Origin: Mugil cephalus
Taxonomy: Eukaryota > Chordata > Actinopteri > Mugiliformes > Mugilidae
Assembly: GCF_022458985.1 (NCBI RefSeq)
Contig: NC_061772.1
Location: 30,681,006-30,745,005, forward strand
Reading direction: 5' to 3'
Length of the DNA stretch: 64,000 nucleotides
Shown: in pieces, positions 20,836-33,300 of the stretch
Numbering within the stretch: the first letter of the stretch is position 1
Layout of the letters: the number at the start of each line of letters is the position of its first letter
Made by a program: the position numbers and the translations under genes
The notes under the pieces: generated by a model
Database searches by the model: none
What the model was told of the DNA's origin: nothing
The model's input: only the letters and a program-made list of their open reading frames with translations

Positions 20836-23800
20836 AACTGTACATGGCTGTATATAGGTGTGTGTGTATGTTGTGAGTGATCTCCGTATATATGGATTCT
20901 TACACAAAGACTACGCCTTAATTGATGCTAATAAGTTTAGTGGTAGATATGTTTTGAGAGTAATGGATGAGGGTGTGAGATGGAAGAGTTGGGGTGAAAT
21001 TCAGCAGATGATGTTTAGTGTTCTCTGCAAAAAGAATAATGTCACAAGAGGAAAAGCTAAGAAATATGAAGAAGATGGCTGTTTATGAGTCAGTCATAAA
21101 CTTGGACATTTTGCAGTCATCACAGAAATAATCCACTACAAGTACATAAACACACAAACATAACACAGACATAAATCAGTTTGACTGGCTTGTTAAAATA
21201 AATCAACTGATGTCTATTGTTCTTTAGTTTGTAACACAATGCCAAACATTTGAGAACAAGTGGCACTCTGTTTTAAAGACAACAGTGTTGCTGGCAGTGC
21301 TGTTTCACCTGTTTTTCCACATGGTTATGATCGCATGAAACTACATACAGCATCTTCCTTCACCACCAGTTTGACAACACGGGCTAATCTGACCTGTATG
21401 CGGCGATTCCTTAATTGTCTTTAACTGTACCTCTGACGCTCAAGCTCTTTGGCTACAAAATCCTCACAACCCACCTCCACTGTATATATCTACACCTTCC
21501 AGGTCTGGGTGCTGGTTAGCGACTACAGTTTCATCGGAGAAGTGAGTCTTGAGTTCAGTTGACATGCATAAACTCAGTGTGCAGCCCTGACAATTACGTG
21601 ATGTGACGAGGGTGTTTCCAACCAAGCACCCCCTCTTTCATGTTCGACTTGTCCCATGTCCTGGTGTCTGAGGGGTGCCTTTGCTTCCTGTACTGTGAGG
21701 CTGGGTCACATTGTCTCCCTGTTTGCAGGGATGGTGTGGCCTCTCTTATGAATGAGTTCAAAATCCTTTTTCTGAGCAAAAGATAAAAGAAAAGAATTAC
21801 AGTTCATCGTCCAAGAAAGTGAATTCAATCACCTCTGACTTCAGTCAGTTCTTCATGTTCATATATATATAATACAAGACAAAAACAGCACCTCTTCTGA
21901 ACATTTTTTTTGCCAATCAATCAAATGGACCAGTCGCTGGATAAATAGATATTCTGGCTTCCTGGGATTTCCTGGTACACTGATCTCTAAGATCAAAATG
22001 TACTACAAGTGATGCTGGTTAGTCAAGTCCTGAACGTGTTTTTCTTTCAAGCTGAGCCTCATTACGGGAAATGTTCATTGTTACTCCTCCTTCTTTTCAC
22101 CAGCAGGTTCATATGTCATCTGTCACATGTCAAAACGTCATATCTCAGTAATGGAGTTAAAAAAAATCAGTTTCATGAGTCTGTGTCTTAGACAGACTTT
22201 AATGATCCATGACAATGACTTTGTCACCATAGCATTGTTGCAAATAAAAGTAAACACTCATAAAACCACAAGAACTATAAATAAAAAAGATGGAATAAAA
22301 TGAGATTAAATTAAAGTAAAATAAAAATGAGCAGTGCAATCAAAAATTGTACAGAATTAGCATCATGAAAATATACAAAAGTAGTTGTTAAAACAGTGTC
22401 CAAGGTGATGTGGATGTTTAGTCAGTTGCATAGCAACAGTGGTGTGGATCGTGTCATCATGGTGTTTCTTGTCAATAGTGTTTCCTTATTGGCATCGAAC
22501 ATGAAATAAGAAAAAATCTCACTGAAGTTTTGCTCTTATTGATTAAATTGAACGTGTTGTCATGAGATAAGAAGCTGACTGATTCAAATTCAACTGCTTG
22601 ACTATTTTGCTGCAGTTTTGGCATTGATTTGCAGCTCAGGGTATTTGACCTTCGATCTCCACAAACAAAGGCCAAAAGGGAACTTCCTTGCTGAAGATGA
22701 TTATCTGGTTTGAGTGATTTACTGATCAGTGCATTAAGTAATTACAGATGCAGAAATATACACAACACAACACAAAAATGTTCTGGAGGCAATCCAACAT
22801 CCCTTTGTCTGATTGTCAGTAGCTTTGTTTAAGAGTGGTTGCATGTGCATACTGCTGTCAGTTTGATGGTTTGATAATGAACAATTGACGGGAAGCGAAA
22901 AACTAACCATGGGCGATTTGGCAACAAACACACATGCACATGGAACTGAAAACATGTCCTGTGCCAGATAGTAATTGTCTTGACAAAAGGCCAGCTATTT
23001 TTAATTTCTGTACGTTCTGTACTTTGTCTTAACATAATGTCCCACACAAAAACACTAATGGTCATTTTAAACTGATCTGTGATGTAGCCTTCATTGTGTT
23101 TGCAGGTAAAGCATGCAGAAAAGGACACACAAATACAAACATGCAAACAAAAGAAATGAAGTCCAGAGCTTTATGGGATGCATTAGTAAAAATATGTCTA
23201 CGACTATATGTTGATGACAAAGGCCTTTATACACACTTGCTCACGTTTTTGTCTCTGTAGAGGAGCCCTGCTGTTAACCACAAAACATAACACATCGTGT
23301 TCCAGAGAACATTAATGTATCAGTGTCTTTAAACACAGACACTGAGGGAAACTGCCTTCATGATTTTATCTTCTGTATTTGACAATAACTGGAAATATTG
23401 CTGGAAAAGTGACACATTTAAAGAATGGCACACACTTCTTTGTGACTTCAGACTTTGTGTATTTCTGCTCAAAAATTAAATCAAAATTTAAATGAATTAG
23501 GACTATTGATTAAAAAGGCCAAAAATAATTGCATTTTATGTGGCAATAATTTTATGAAGGCAGAAAAAAAAATGGAACTTTCCACAACAGATGAGACAAA
23601 CAGAACGTGTTAAATATTTCTCCATGTCACAGATATCTTTTGTGACAAGCGTAGGTGTGTTGAAGGAATCCTTGGTATGCATCAGATGTTCACGAGGACT
23701 TCCCATCACTTATCTGCAGCCGTGTGTATTTTTGCTCAGTAAATAAATTAGGTGGAGTGAATAAATACACTTGACTTGGTGGATCATTCTGTCACATGAA

Positions 23801-24985
23801 GTTGCAATAGAACGCCCTTTGTTGTCATTACACAGTGTACGACGAGATTGGAGAGCTTCTCCTTTTCAGTGCAAAAAATGAACACAAGTATTTACAAAAA
23901 AAGTATTTACGCCTCACGTGGTGCTCTCCTACAGGGAGTGGGGGCTGGCTGGAACCTGGTGGGGGTGACGGGGCAGGGCTCCACTTGCAAAGGTGGTAGG
24001 ATAATCAAAAAACTACTCAAGAACAGGAAACGACCAAAACCAAAACGAGAACTTGGGAACACAAGGAGCTATGTGAGACAAAGGAGGGTAACATCACAGA
24101 CGACTGGGGAAAAAAGGAAAGGCAGTGTTTTATGTGCACAAATACACAACGGCTGATGGAATAACATGAGACAGGTGAGGACAACGAGGGGAGGAGCATG
24201 CAGACAAAAGACAGAAGGCGAGACAGGTGAGAGAAATTCCACGGACGGGAACAGGCACACACGATGAAACACTTGAATCCAACAAGAAAACTGACTAAAA
24301 AATAAAACCAAAAAGGAAAACTGAATGCACAAAACATTCGAAATTTAAAACCATTACACATTTTGTATTTCATGCTTAATAAAAGGTTAAACCAGACTGG
24401 GCAGAAGTCCGTATGAAGGTTACACATGTGATGCACATTCTCACGACACCAGCAAATACACAGAGAAGCTGCAAGAAGCACAACAGAGATGTTTCCAGGG
24501 AGACTCCAGGAGTTGATGGACAGGTTCAGAATGAACGCTTAGACATAATTCACATCATCAGATAACTCGAACTGACTGAGATAATACAAAACAAAGGGCT
24601 TATGAGGAATCGTGCAGTTAGTATGTTAATATAAAAAAGTAGCAAAGTCAACAGGTTCATTTGCTATTATTGTAGGAAAAAGTGTTGCCTTTGATCCAGT
24701 GCCGATTTTTGAATCTCTGCCAGGGTCGTGCCAGCACCATGAGAAATGTTTCTTGCTGATCCAGAGCAGTGTTTACGGTGTGTGGATGCAGCCACTGTGA
24801 ACGCCCTTTTTCTGTAAACTGATGTGAGTGGGTTACGGTCAGATTCCTCCTCACTGAGTTTAGATCATCACCATCATCTGTCACATTCTTATGTTTTGAA
24901 AAGCCTCTGTGGTAAGATGTTATCAGGAAATATCAGCCATGAATGTCATGAGGTCATGAATGTAAACTTGTCTTGTTTTAATTAT

Positions 24986-24990
<5 letters not shown>
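20836..24990. other. Long gene-poor intergenic stretch
   Basis: No exon with recognisable homology. A sequence at 20980-21120 resembles the one at 20590-20670 (the GAAGATGGC...TCATAA block), so a short local duplication is likely. 22185-22400 looks like the 3' tail of a LINE in minus orientation (TTTAATGATCC start, then A-rich). 23790-23880 shares the GCCCTTTRTTGTCATTAYAC block with 36611-36690. 23920-24300 has the look of a dispersed repeat (ACAGACGACTGGGGAAAAAA) with no coding capacity. Confidence 0.4.
21594..21779 (-). other. Orphan open frame with a strong 3' splice-site sequence
   Basis: A 61-codon minus-strand frame (start MLRKRILNSFIREATPSLQT, end KHPRHIT then stop) follows a very good polypyrimidine tract and CAG at about 21780-21805. 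It could be a terminal exon of an unknown gene or chance. No family is recognised and no partner exon was found nearby. Confidence 0.15.

Positions 24991-25046
<56 letters not shown>
24991..25046. repeat. (GT)n microsatellite
   Basis: 28 uninterrupted GT units. Confidence 0.97.
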
Positions 25047-25050
<4 letters not shown>

Positions 25051-25286
25051 TTGTGATTTATTTTATTTCTGCCTGGAACATTTTGTCCTGTTTTATTCGG
25101 CGCTCTTGACTATTCCATGACAGATAAGACAAACAGAAAGCGTTGAATATTTCTCCTTGTCAGATCTTTTGTGGTATTTGGTTTTGACAAGAGTGTTGCA
25201 AGAACACTTGGCATGTTTATGCAGAGTTCCCGTCACTTGTCTGCTGAAAAAAATGTGATTTATGATTCTCTGCAAAACAGACTTCT

Positions 25287-25682
25287 TTGGGTCCTGGTTC
25301 CTGGCAGTAAGTCTCCGTGGTCCAGTTCTGAGCTTCCATCAAAGGTCAGGGGTCAGCATGGACCCCAGGACTCTATCAGAACCCTGACAGCTTCTTCAGC
25401 AAAACCCCGCATCTAAGACAGTCCTCAAACATCCTCGGCCCCTGACCCTGACCCGCGGTCTGGACCACTTTTCTTGGAACTGACCATTGCAGACCAAGAG
25501 CATGCAGATGTTCTGACCCAGATGTTCTGACCCAGATATTCTGGCCATCACAGTTTAGTGCTTGTCTAAAAATGAATTGGGGATTAACTGGGATACATCC
25601 CACCCACCGACAGGAGCCCTGATAGCCACATAATCGGTTTTATTCACTTCAGCTATCAGTGGTCATAATGTTATGGCATACA
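25287..25682. mobile_element. Short non-autonomous DNA element
   Basis: It ends at 25651-25678 in AGCTATCAGTGGTCATAATG, the same family of terminal repeat as the nested complex at 16.4 kb. The body (AGATGTTCTGACCCAGATAT block) has a relative in arfgap2 intron 4 at about 47180-47290. No protein-coding content. Confidence 0.5.
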
Positions 25683-26359
25683 TTACATTAGCAGGAAAAC
25701 ATCCATGAAGCATTACCGCAGTCACACACAGACTCCCACGCAGAAATACTGTGTTGTTAAGTTTGGCATCATGACATAAAAACAAAACAACAATTTACCT
25801 TTGTGTATAAATATTAAAATGCTTTTCTATTTCTATTCTGATTTGTGGAGAAATATTAATAAAAGTATAAGTTCAGTTATTAAAGCAGTAATCAACCTCA
25901 TCGTATCTATAATTAACCACATGATGAATAAACTACAGCCTCCCCATATTCAGTACTTTCCTGAGTTTTTTCAGTTTGAAGAATCTTTGCTTTATCTCAC
26001 CTATTGTCCCAAATTAATCTTCATCCAACATAAAATCTAAGACATGAGCAAATACAACATGCATGGCCTTTGACTGACTCACTGTGGCCGCGTTGCTTCG
26101 TGTTAGACATTGTGACATTTCTGACATTCTGACATGTGTCCCGGAATCTAACAGGATATTCTTTTTCCTGCTCCGTTGCCCTTTGGCTGACTCCTGCGTT
26201 ACTCTAAATTATTTCCTCCTTATGTGAAATGACTGGTGCCACGGGAGGCGGATGAAATGAATCATAACCTGTCAGAGATCATAACACCAGGTTTGAAATA
26301 TGCCAGGAAGAAGACAAACACTTTCTTATTACACGGTGATCTGAAGTTAATTTGTCACT

Positions 26360-27374
26360 TTTCAAAGTCAAATCATTTCTGAACACGGAGCAGCAGTGTA
26401 CTTGATGTTGCCTGTGAAATGCATTGTGGGATGCCTGGCTGCATGTCCCATGTTAGCACACGTAGCTCTTCCTAGCTTCATATCCTCCCAGTGGATAGCA
26501 GCTCTTCCTAGCATAGCATCCATGTCCTGTCTGTTGTGGTGGTGAATGGTGTGGGGGCCCCACAGGGGACCGTTCCTGTTCACCTCATACACCACTGACT
26601 TTCAGCACAACTCAGACTCATGTCACATCCAGACGTTTCCTGATGACTCTGTGGTTGTGGGGAGGAGGAGGAGGAGGAGGAGGAGGACGAGGAGGAGGAG
26701 GGAGGAGTATAAAGGACTGTGGACAGATTTGTGGGGTGGGCTGGAAGGAATCACCTGCTGCTTAATGTGGACAAGACCAACGAGATGGTGACTGACTTCA
26801 GGAGGAAGGGAACAGATCCTCAGCCCCTCGGCATCCTGGGCATCCTTCATCGTGTGCTGTAAGATGCTGGAGATCTTCCACCAGTCTGTCGTGGCCAGAA
26901 CCCTTTTCTCTGCTGTGGTCTGCTGGAAAAACAGCAACAAACTGAATAACCTGATCAGGAAGGCTGGTCTGTCATTGGCTGGGAGAGGAGGACACTTAAC
27001 AGACTGATGGATCATCCTGACCTCCCTCTCCACCCGACGATCCTTCTCCAAGAGACTCAGACAAAGAACGCTACAGGAAATCTGTCCTGCCTCAGTCCAT
27101 GCATCTGTTCAACACATAACACTCTGGACATTATTTATTTTCCCTCCTTGTGTTCACTTTTTTTCCCCAATTCACTTATTTTTATAATTCTAATAACCTG
27201 TATATAGTGGATTGTGTTTTATATATAGTAGTTATATATATAGTATGTATGGTGTTGAGTGACTGTACATTGCTGCTGCAATGGTGAAATTTCCCAGTTT
27301 GGGATTAATAAAGAATCCATCCATCCATCCATCCATCCATCCATCCATCCATCCATCCATCCATCCATCCATCC
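26360..27374 (+). mobile_element. LINE fragment: reverse-transcriptase centre to 3' tail
   Basis: At 26546-26670 the frame reads GPHRGPFLFTSYTTDF and then CHIQTFPDDSVVVG. This is the block around the reverse-transcriptase catalytic motif, with PDDS in place of the usual (Y/S)xDD. Further on, WTRPTRW then VTDFRRKG in another frame and LMDHPDLPLHPTILLQ match the conserved region that follows in several fish LINEs. A GGA microsatellite (26662-26700) has expanded just after the catalytic block. The 3' end is GGGATTAATAAAGA followed by a (CCAT)n tail. Frameshifts show it is dead. Confidence 0.75.
27315..27374. repeat. (ATCC)n microsatellite at the LINE 3' end
   Basis: About 15 tetranucleotide units directly abut the LINE tail, as expected if the element primes on or seeds a tetranucleotide tail. 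Confidence 0.95.
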
Positions 27375-29939
27375 GTCCTCTCTAGCTTCAATCCAATCCA
27401 GTTCAATTTACTCATAAAGAGCAATTTTAAATAAACACAAATATTTCCTAGTTGATGTACAGTAAAATAGACACAATAAAAACATAATTACAATACTAAA
27501 TAATAAAATACTAAAGATAAAACATAATGGATGAATAGAGAGTACATCCCAGATGAATTATTCATGAAAAAGTCAAGGATAACAAATGGGTTTTAAGAAG
27601 AGCTTAGTAGCTCCTAGAAGCTTCCTAGCTAATTCTAGGTAGTTCTCCCTGTTTCTCCTTTTGAATGATGATGACAGACTACTGCCATCTGCTGGTATGA
27701 AGAGTTCCTTCCTCTTAGTTGTGTTGTGTCTTTCCTTCTCCATAATAAATCAGAATTACTTTATTGATCCCAGGGGAAATTACTGTAAGACATTAGTCAT
27801 TTTAGCTTCACCAGCAATAATTTGTTTTTACTAATAGAAAGTGTTGTACGCTGATTTATCTTCATGACGACAAGAAAACAATGTGCTTTATGTAAAGAAT
27901 ATTTAAATGAAAAAAACTTTTCTGCTGAGCATAGTGAAAATATCTGACTTGTAGTTCAAGATAACAATCGGAAACAATCATTCACTATTATTATCTGATC
28001 TTATTATTAATCAGTGACTGATAATCTGAGATCTACCTTCTTGTTGTATGTTCAAATAATCCAATTAATGACCATTTAAAAGTGAAACACACACAAAACA
28101 GAACACACCACCACACAATATTGTGTTTATTGTGATTATGCATAATTTAAATATAATGCTCACCGTCCCTTTTATTTATTATTATTATTGTAAGTCCCAT
28201 ATAAATGTATTTAATAGTTCACCATTACAGATAATGATCTACTGATTGGTTGCACCATTATAAAATATTTTGATTCCAGTTTCGTTCAAAACATGAGCTC
28301 TGAAGCTTCCAGGTCTCTGCTTCATATGTACCAGTAATACTTGTAGATACAGGGATTAAATGAGAAATAATAATCTAGATTAAATGCATCCATCTATTAG
28401 TCTGTTCCTTCATATGAGTATAAATCTTTTCCACAAAATCAAAACCAGAGCATTAACAAGCATTGGATGTCGGAAGAACACTTGAAGTTAAATGCGTGCA
28501 CAACTACAGTAGTAGTTTTAAATATTCTATAAAGTGCACAAATGTGGAATTTTTAGAATATGTGCATTAAAACTTTTGTAGAATATGTGAGCTTTGTGGT
28601 ATTTCTACAAACTTGTGGTCTTGTTCTCGTTGATGAGTGAGTTCTCTGATGATATCATTGCTATCGCTGTATTTTCTAACGTCTAATCTAGAAGATATTT
28701 TAAATTTCCACTTTAGTTTATCACAAATGAATCAGATACAGTCAAAGCTGCAATATTACTGACACTGGATTCCATTCTCTGAAGTCTTGCCTGTTCATAG
28801 AGGCCACGTGAACATGGACCTGATAGTTCTGGATCTATTTCTGATTCATTTTGTCTTTTCAGATGAGCTTCACCTTTCAAAGTCCAAGGGCTTAAAAGGT
28901 TAAACTCTCTATGAACGGGGAAGGTGGACTGACGTATTTTCTGCCATCATTTTAGAAAATGGTCTCAACATCTATCCCCAAAAAGATTCATCTCTCATTC
29001 AAACCATGAGAAGGAAAACGGGATCTAAAGGTTTTTTCCTGTAATTACAAGTGAGTATGTGGTCATTAACAAACCTAATCATGTTGACCACACCCACAGA
29101 TGTTCATCTAAAATGTTTTGAAGAAACCCAACTAATTGACTTGACCACATTTCAAAAAAAGATTGACAATATAAAGGCGGCAGTAAGAACAAGAATCTAG
29201 CCAAACCAGTCCAAATGGAATTTTGTTTTGGAGCGCCTCTTTTGTAAACCAGTTGGGTGAAGTATGATGACACGCAATGTTTGTTAAAACTAATCTGGAA
29301 ACGCCACAGCGATTAATGACACTCTTTCATGGCCCTGTCATAAACGTTACAATCAGCCACCAAATAGAAGATCTCTAAAGGTTCATTTTGCAGTTTTGAG
29401 TCTTTCTGAGAACAAAAAGTCAGGAAATTAAATTTTAAACTGGTCCACGTCCAGTTCATTCTTACAACCAGCTCACACCTTCTTTGCAGACGTTCTCCAA
29501 CACTCTCCACCGACCTTTGATCCCACCCTCCATGCAGCACCACACACAGGACCACAGGGGTAGTAGAGCTTTCTCTATTTCTGCCCCAACTACTAAAACA
29601 TGAAAAAAAAAAAAAAAAAAATCATTCTGGCTCTGCCATATTAAAAAAATAACTCTCCAAATCACCTGTTAAGCACTGCTATTAATGTCTGATCAATATC
29701 CCTATGAATAAAATGCATAATAATGATAATAGTTGTTAAACTTTCTGTTTCTGTCCCTCCTGTTCACACAGATAAAAGATTCCTTAGAGTCAATTTTTTT
29801 CAAAGACATTCTTTTTTTTTTTTTTTTGCAGAAATTTTCCTCTTTGTGTTACTATCGTTGCTTATATCAGTGTGTAAAGGGTGCTGACTTTGGAGCTACT
29901 CAATTAAACTTTTAAAGCCTCATATAAAATTTAGATCTC
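27375..29939. other. Gene-poor intergenic stretch
   Basis: AT-rich, with no coding homology. 27740-27790 (ACTTTATTGATCCCAGGGGA) is a common fish retroelement 3'-end sequence. Homopolymer runs occur at 29602-29621 (A) and 29812-29827 (T). A short imperfect inverted pair (GTTCATAGAG near 28794, CTCTATGAAC near 28908) is present. Confidence 0.4.
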
Positions 29940-29944
29940 ATCTT

Positions 29945-30175
29945 CTACTACCTCTCATCCCTCACTAGGGTACATAGACGAACAACCATTCACACTCACA
30001 CTCATTGTATGGTCACCAATCAGCCTAACGAGCATGTCTTTGGAGGTGGGAGGAAACCGGAGAAACCTGGAGAGAACCCACGCAGACACAGAGAGATCAT
30101 GCAAACTCCACCCTGGACTTAAACCCGGACCTTCTCACTGGGAGGCATTAGTGCTAACCACCGAGCTGCTGTTGG
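29945..30175. repeat. Fish interspersed repeat (GGAGGTGGGAGGAAACCGGA type)
   Basis: The run from CACACTCACACTCATTG through AGCATGTCTTTGGAGGTGGG, ACCCACGCAGACACAGAGAG and CATGCAAACTCCACCC to GTGCTAACCACCGAGCTGCT is a very widespread vertebrate interspersed repeat, seen here just downstream of gene C. No coding content; the class is not assigned. Confidence 0.75.
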
Positions 30176-30177
30176 AA

Positions 30178-30183
30178 TTTATT
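30178..30183 (-). promoter_or_regulatory. Candidate poly(A) signal of gene C
   Basis: TTTATT on + (AATAAA on the coding strand) lies 177 bases past the stop codon and is the nearest canonical signal. Confidence 0.45.
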
Positions 30184-30359
30184 TTTTGCAAATAGATGTC
30201 AACTAAAAGGAATCACTTGCCGTTAAGTTTGAGCAGAAAGGAGGAAGGATGAATTAGTGTGTACACTGCATGTATGACTATTGTTTGAAGGAAGACTTTC
30301 AGAGGAGGGAACTTTCAGAAAACAAAACACACAAAAAAAGATCAGGTTTAAAATCATGA

Positions 30360-33300
30360 TTAGTTGGGTTCCCATTGTGAATCTATGAGAACTTTGCAGT
30401 CGTCGGCTTTCCTCTTTCTGCTGTAGTGACGAACGATCAAACCCAGCATCACCAACAACACTAAGAAGGCGCTGGCAAAGACCACGGTGGTGATGTTGGA
30501 GCAGAGGAAGTCTACAACTCCCCAGTCCTCTTTATTTGTGGATTTGGGTTGTGGAGTCAGACTGGTCAGAGGATGAGAGCTGGAGAGGATATCTGAAAGA
30601 CAACAATAGGAAGGTTTAGCTTTAGATTGGTTGGTGGGTTGGTGGGTGATCAGTAGATGGAGGTTGGTAGTAGGTAAGTGAATAGTAGCTTAGTAGATTG
30701 GTAGTTGAGTTGGTGAACAGGTAGGTTGGTAGGTAGGTAGATAATTAGATTGGAAAATGTGTAGGTAGGTAGATGAGCAGTTAGATTGGTAATTTGGTCG
30801 ATGAGTAGGTAGTTGGGTAGGTAGATGAATATATAGATAGGTAGCTGGTAGGTAAATATGTGAGTATTTGGATAGGTAGGGAGGTAGGTGAGTTGTTAAA
30901 TTAATAGTAGACTGGTAGGTAGGAGAACAACAGGCTGATGATGCTTGGTCGGTTGGTAGTTGAGTTGGTAAGTAGATAGGTAGATAATTAAATTGGTAAA
31001 TGTGCAGCTAGATGAGCAGTCAGATTGGTCATTTGGTTGGTAAGTAGGTAGTTGAAGACATAGACAAGTAGACTAGTTGGTAGGTGAGTCGGTAGATAAG
31101 TACATCAGCTGGTGAGTAGATAGGTTAGCAGGTGAGTGGGTAGCAAACTGTTAATGGCTGTTTTCAGATTTGTTTAGTATCGTGTTTGTCACTGAGCTGA
31201 AAGAAATTGCAGTTGAGAGTTGAGTCATTCTTAATGGAAAATTTCACAAATGCATGTGGTGTGGTGTAGATAAGTGAGTAATTATATGTAGAACTAATTA
31301 GATTAGTAAAAGTGCATGTAGGTATATGACCAGTTAGATTGGTAATTCAGTAAGTTAGCAGGTGAGTGGGTAGCTTGGTCCGCTAGTTCAGTGGGTAGGT
31401 GAGTAGATCAGTTGGTGAGTAGGTGGATAGGTAATTATCATAGTATTGGTCGTTGAGTTGATTGGTAGGTTATTGGGTTGGTAGGTGAGTCAGTGGGTGG
31501 ATCGTTAGGGGAGCAAATCCATAGACAAGTCGTGGATAGATGAGTGGGTAGGTAGGTTGGTTGGTCAGATACTAACCATCAGCAGATTCGACTTTGTTCC
31601 TCAGCAACACTTGCTCCTCAGACTCAGCTTCATCGGTAACAGACGGCCCAACAAACTGCAGGGGACCCTGGGTAATGTAGTGCCCACCGGTCTCCTTGGC
31701 CAGATCTCGCCTTCGTCTGCGGTATGAGTCCTTCAAACAGCCCTGCGCACATCTGGAAAATGGACTGCCAGGCTCGCAAAGGATGACGGAGCAGGTGATG
31801 TAGACCTGAAGCAAAGTGGCCGGTAAGATTTCCAGAAACACTGAAACTGTAGATTTGACCATGAGCGCTGTGGTTCGTGTTCAGTTAAATTTAGGAGTCA
31901 CCTGGTCGTAGTTTCCGGTAAACTTGAAGGCTTGAACCTCAAAGTTGAATTCAGTTTGGGCAGATGAGTGAACGGTGAGTGTTTCATCTTCCAGGCACCT
32001 GCAGGGAGAAGAGTTGTAAAATACACTGTGATTGATGGTTATTATTATATACTGTGAGTCCAGGAAGCATCAGCACTATGGAGACTTGTAGGGTTTCCTG
32101 AAGATGTTCATCCATGTAGCTTCTTCAGTTCTAAAAGACTTGTGGGGAGTTGGGTTTTAAGAGGAACATCTGTTGGTAGACACTACATCAGATACTCAGC
32201 TGTAAATGTATCCCCATTAAGTCTTTTAGAACTGAATAAAACATCTTCCCTTGTTCCATCTGGTTATTTAATTTTCTGGGTATACTGTGACCTGGATGGC
32301 TGAGAAGCGTCAGTACTAACCCATTCTTGATGAGGTCGTAGGAGAGGCTGTTTTCAGGGTTGTCGTCTGGAGTGGCTTTGCATGATTCGACAAACAGAGT
32401 CACATTTGGCAGTTCTGAGTTAGCCTGGATGCCCATGTAAATCTTCTGCAGCAGCTTGACCTCCACTGGGTAGGCACTGGGCTCCACCTTCTCGGAGAAG
32501 TTGCTATTGCGGAAAATTTCAAAGGAGTAGCCGAAGCTGCCGAAGCTTGACTCTGTGAAAATGTAGTCAGACTTGTGGACACTGTAGTAACTGGAGATGC
32601 TGATGGTTTTGGGAAACTGGCAGGAGAAATCAATCTTAACCGTCTTCCTTCTGACTATAACCTCGGTGGGAAGCTCGAAGGAGTTGATCTCATTCTTGAA
32701 AACAATAAAGTCACCTTTATCCTGCAGGTAAACCACAGAGAACCAATTAGTGTTTGTGCACACACCAAGAATTTCAAATTTAACAGTTCGATTATTTAAA
32801 AATGATTTTCCACACCTCAACTTTTGTGCCACAGGTGGTAAAGGACATGGTTCCCGTGATGTGGGTGCCGTTGGAGGTAAGAGAGCACGAGGGATCCCTC
32901 AGTTTCAGGAAGTTCACGTCGATGTCCGGCATGGAGGCTTTGTCCAGGGCCACCGTCATCTTGTTGGGTGAGCAGTGGACCGTGGCCTTGCCTGTGAAGA
33001 ATGGCATTGTTTCAGAATATTTCCAAACTCATGCAAACGTTGTTGTGTCTTAAAACAACTCTAAAATGTAGTCCACCACCACATGCATAAGTTGCAAATG
33101 TAATCATCACTGCCTCCAGGTTTTCTGGTCTGATCTGTGTTGCTGGAGGCTTGTGAACATGTGAACACTAGAACTACTCGAAAGACTTGTCGGCAAAGAA
33201 CTAGTTTCTCTGCTGGAACATTAACTGTCCTCTGGCTTTTTGAATCCTCCACAAGATTTAACATCTTTTCACTCACTTCGAAACAGATTAGTAATATATC

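Noticed and set aside
26623..27051. 142-codon minus-strand frame
   Set aside because: Antisense of the dead LINE reverse-transcriptase region and its GGA repeat.
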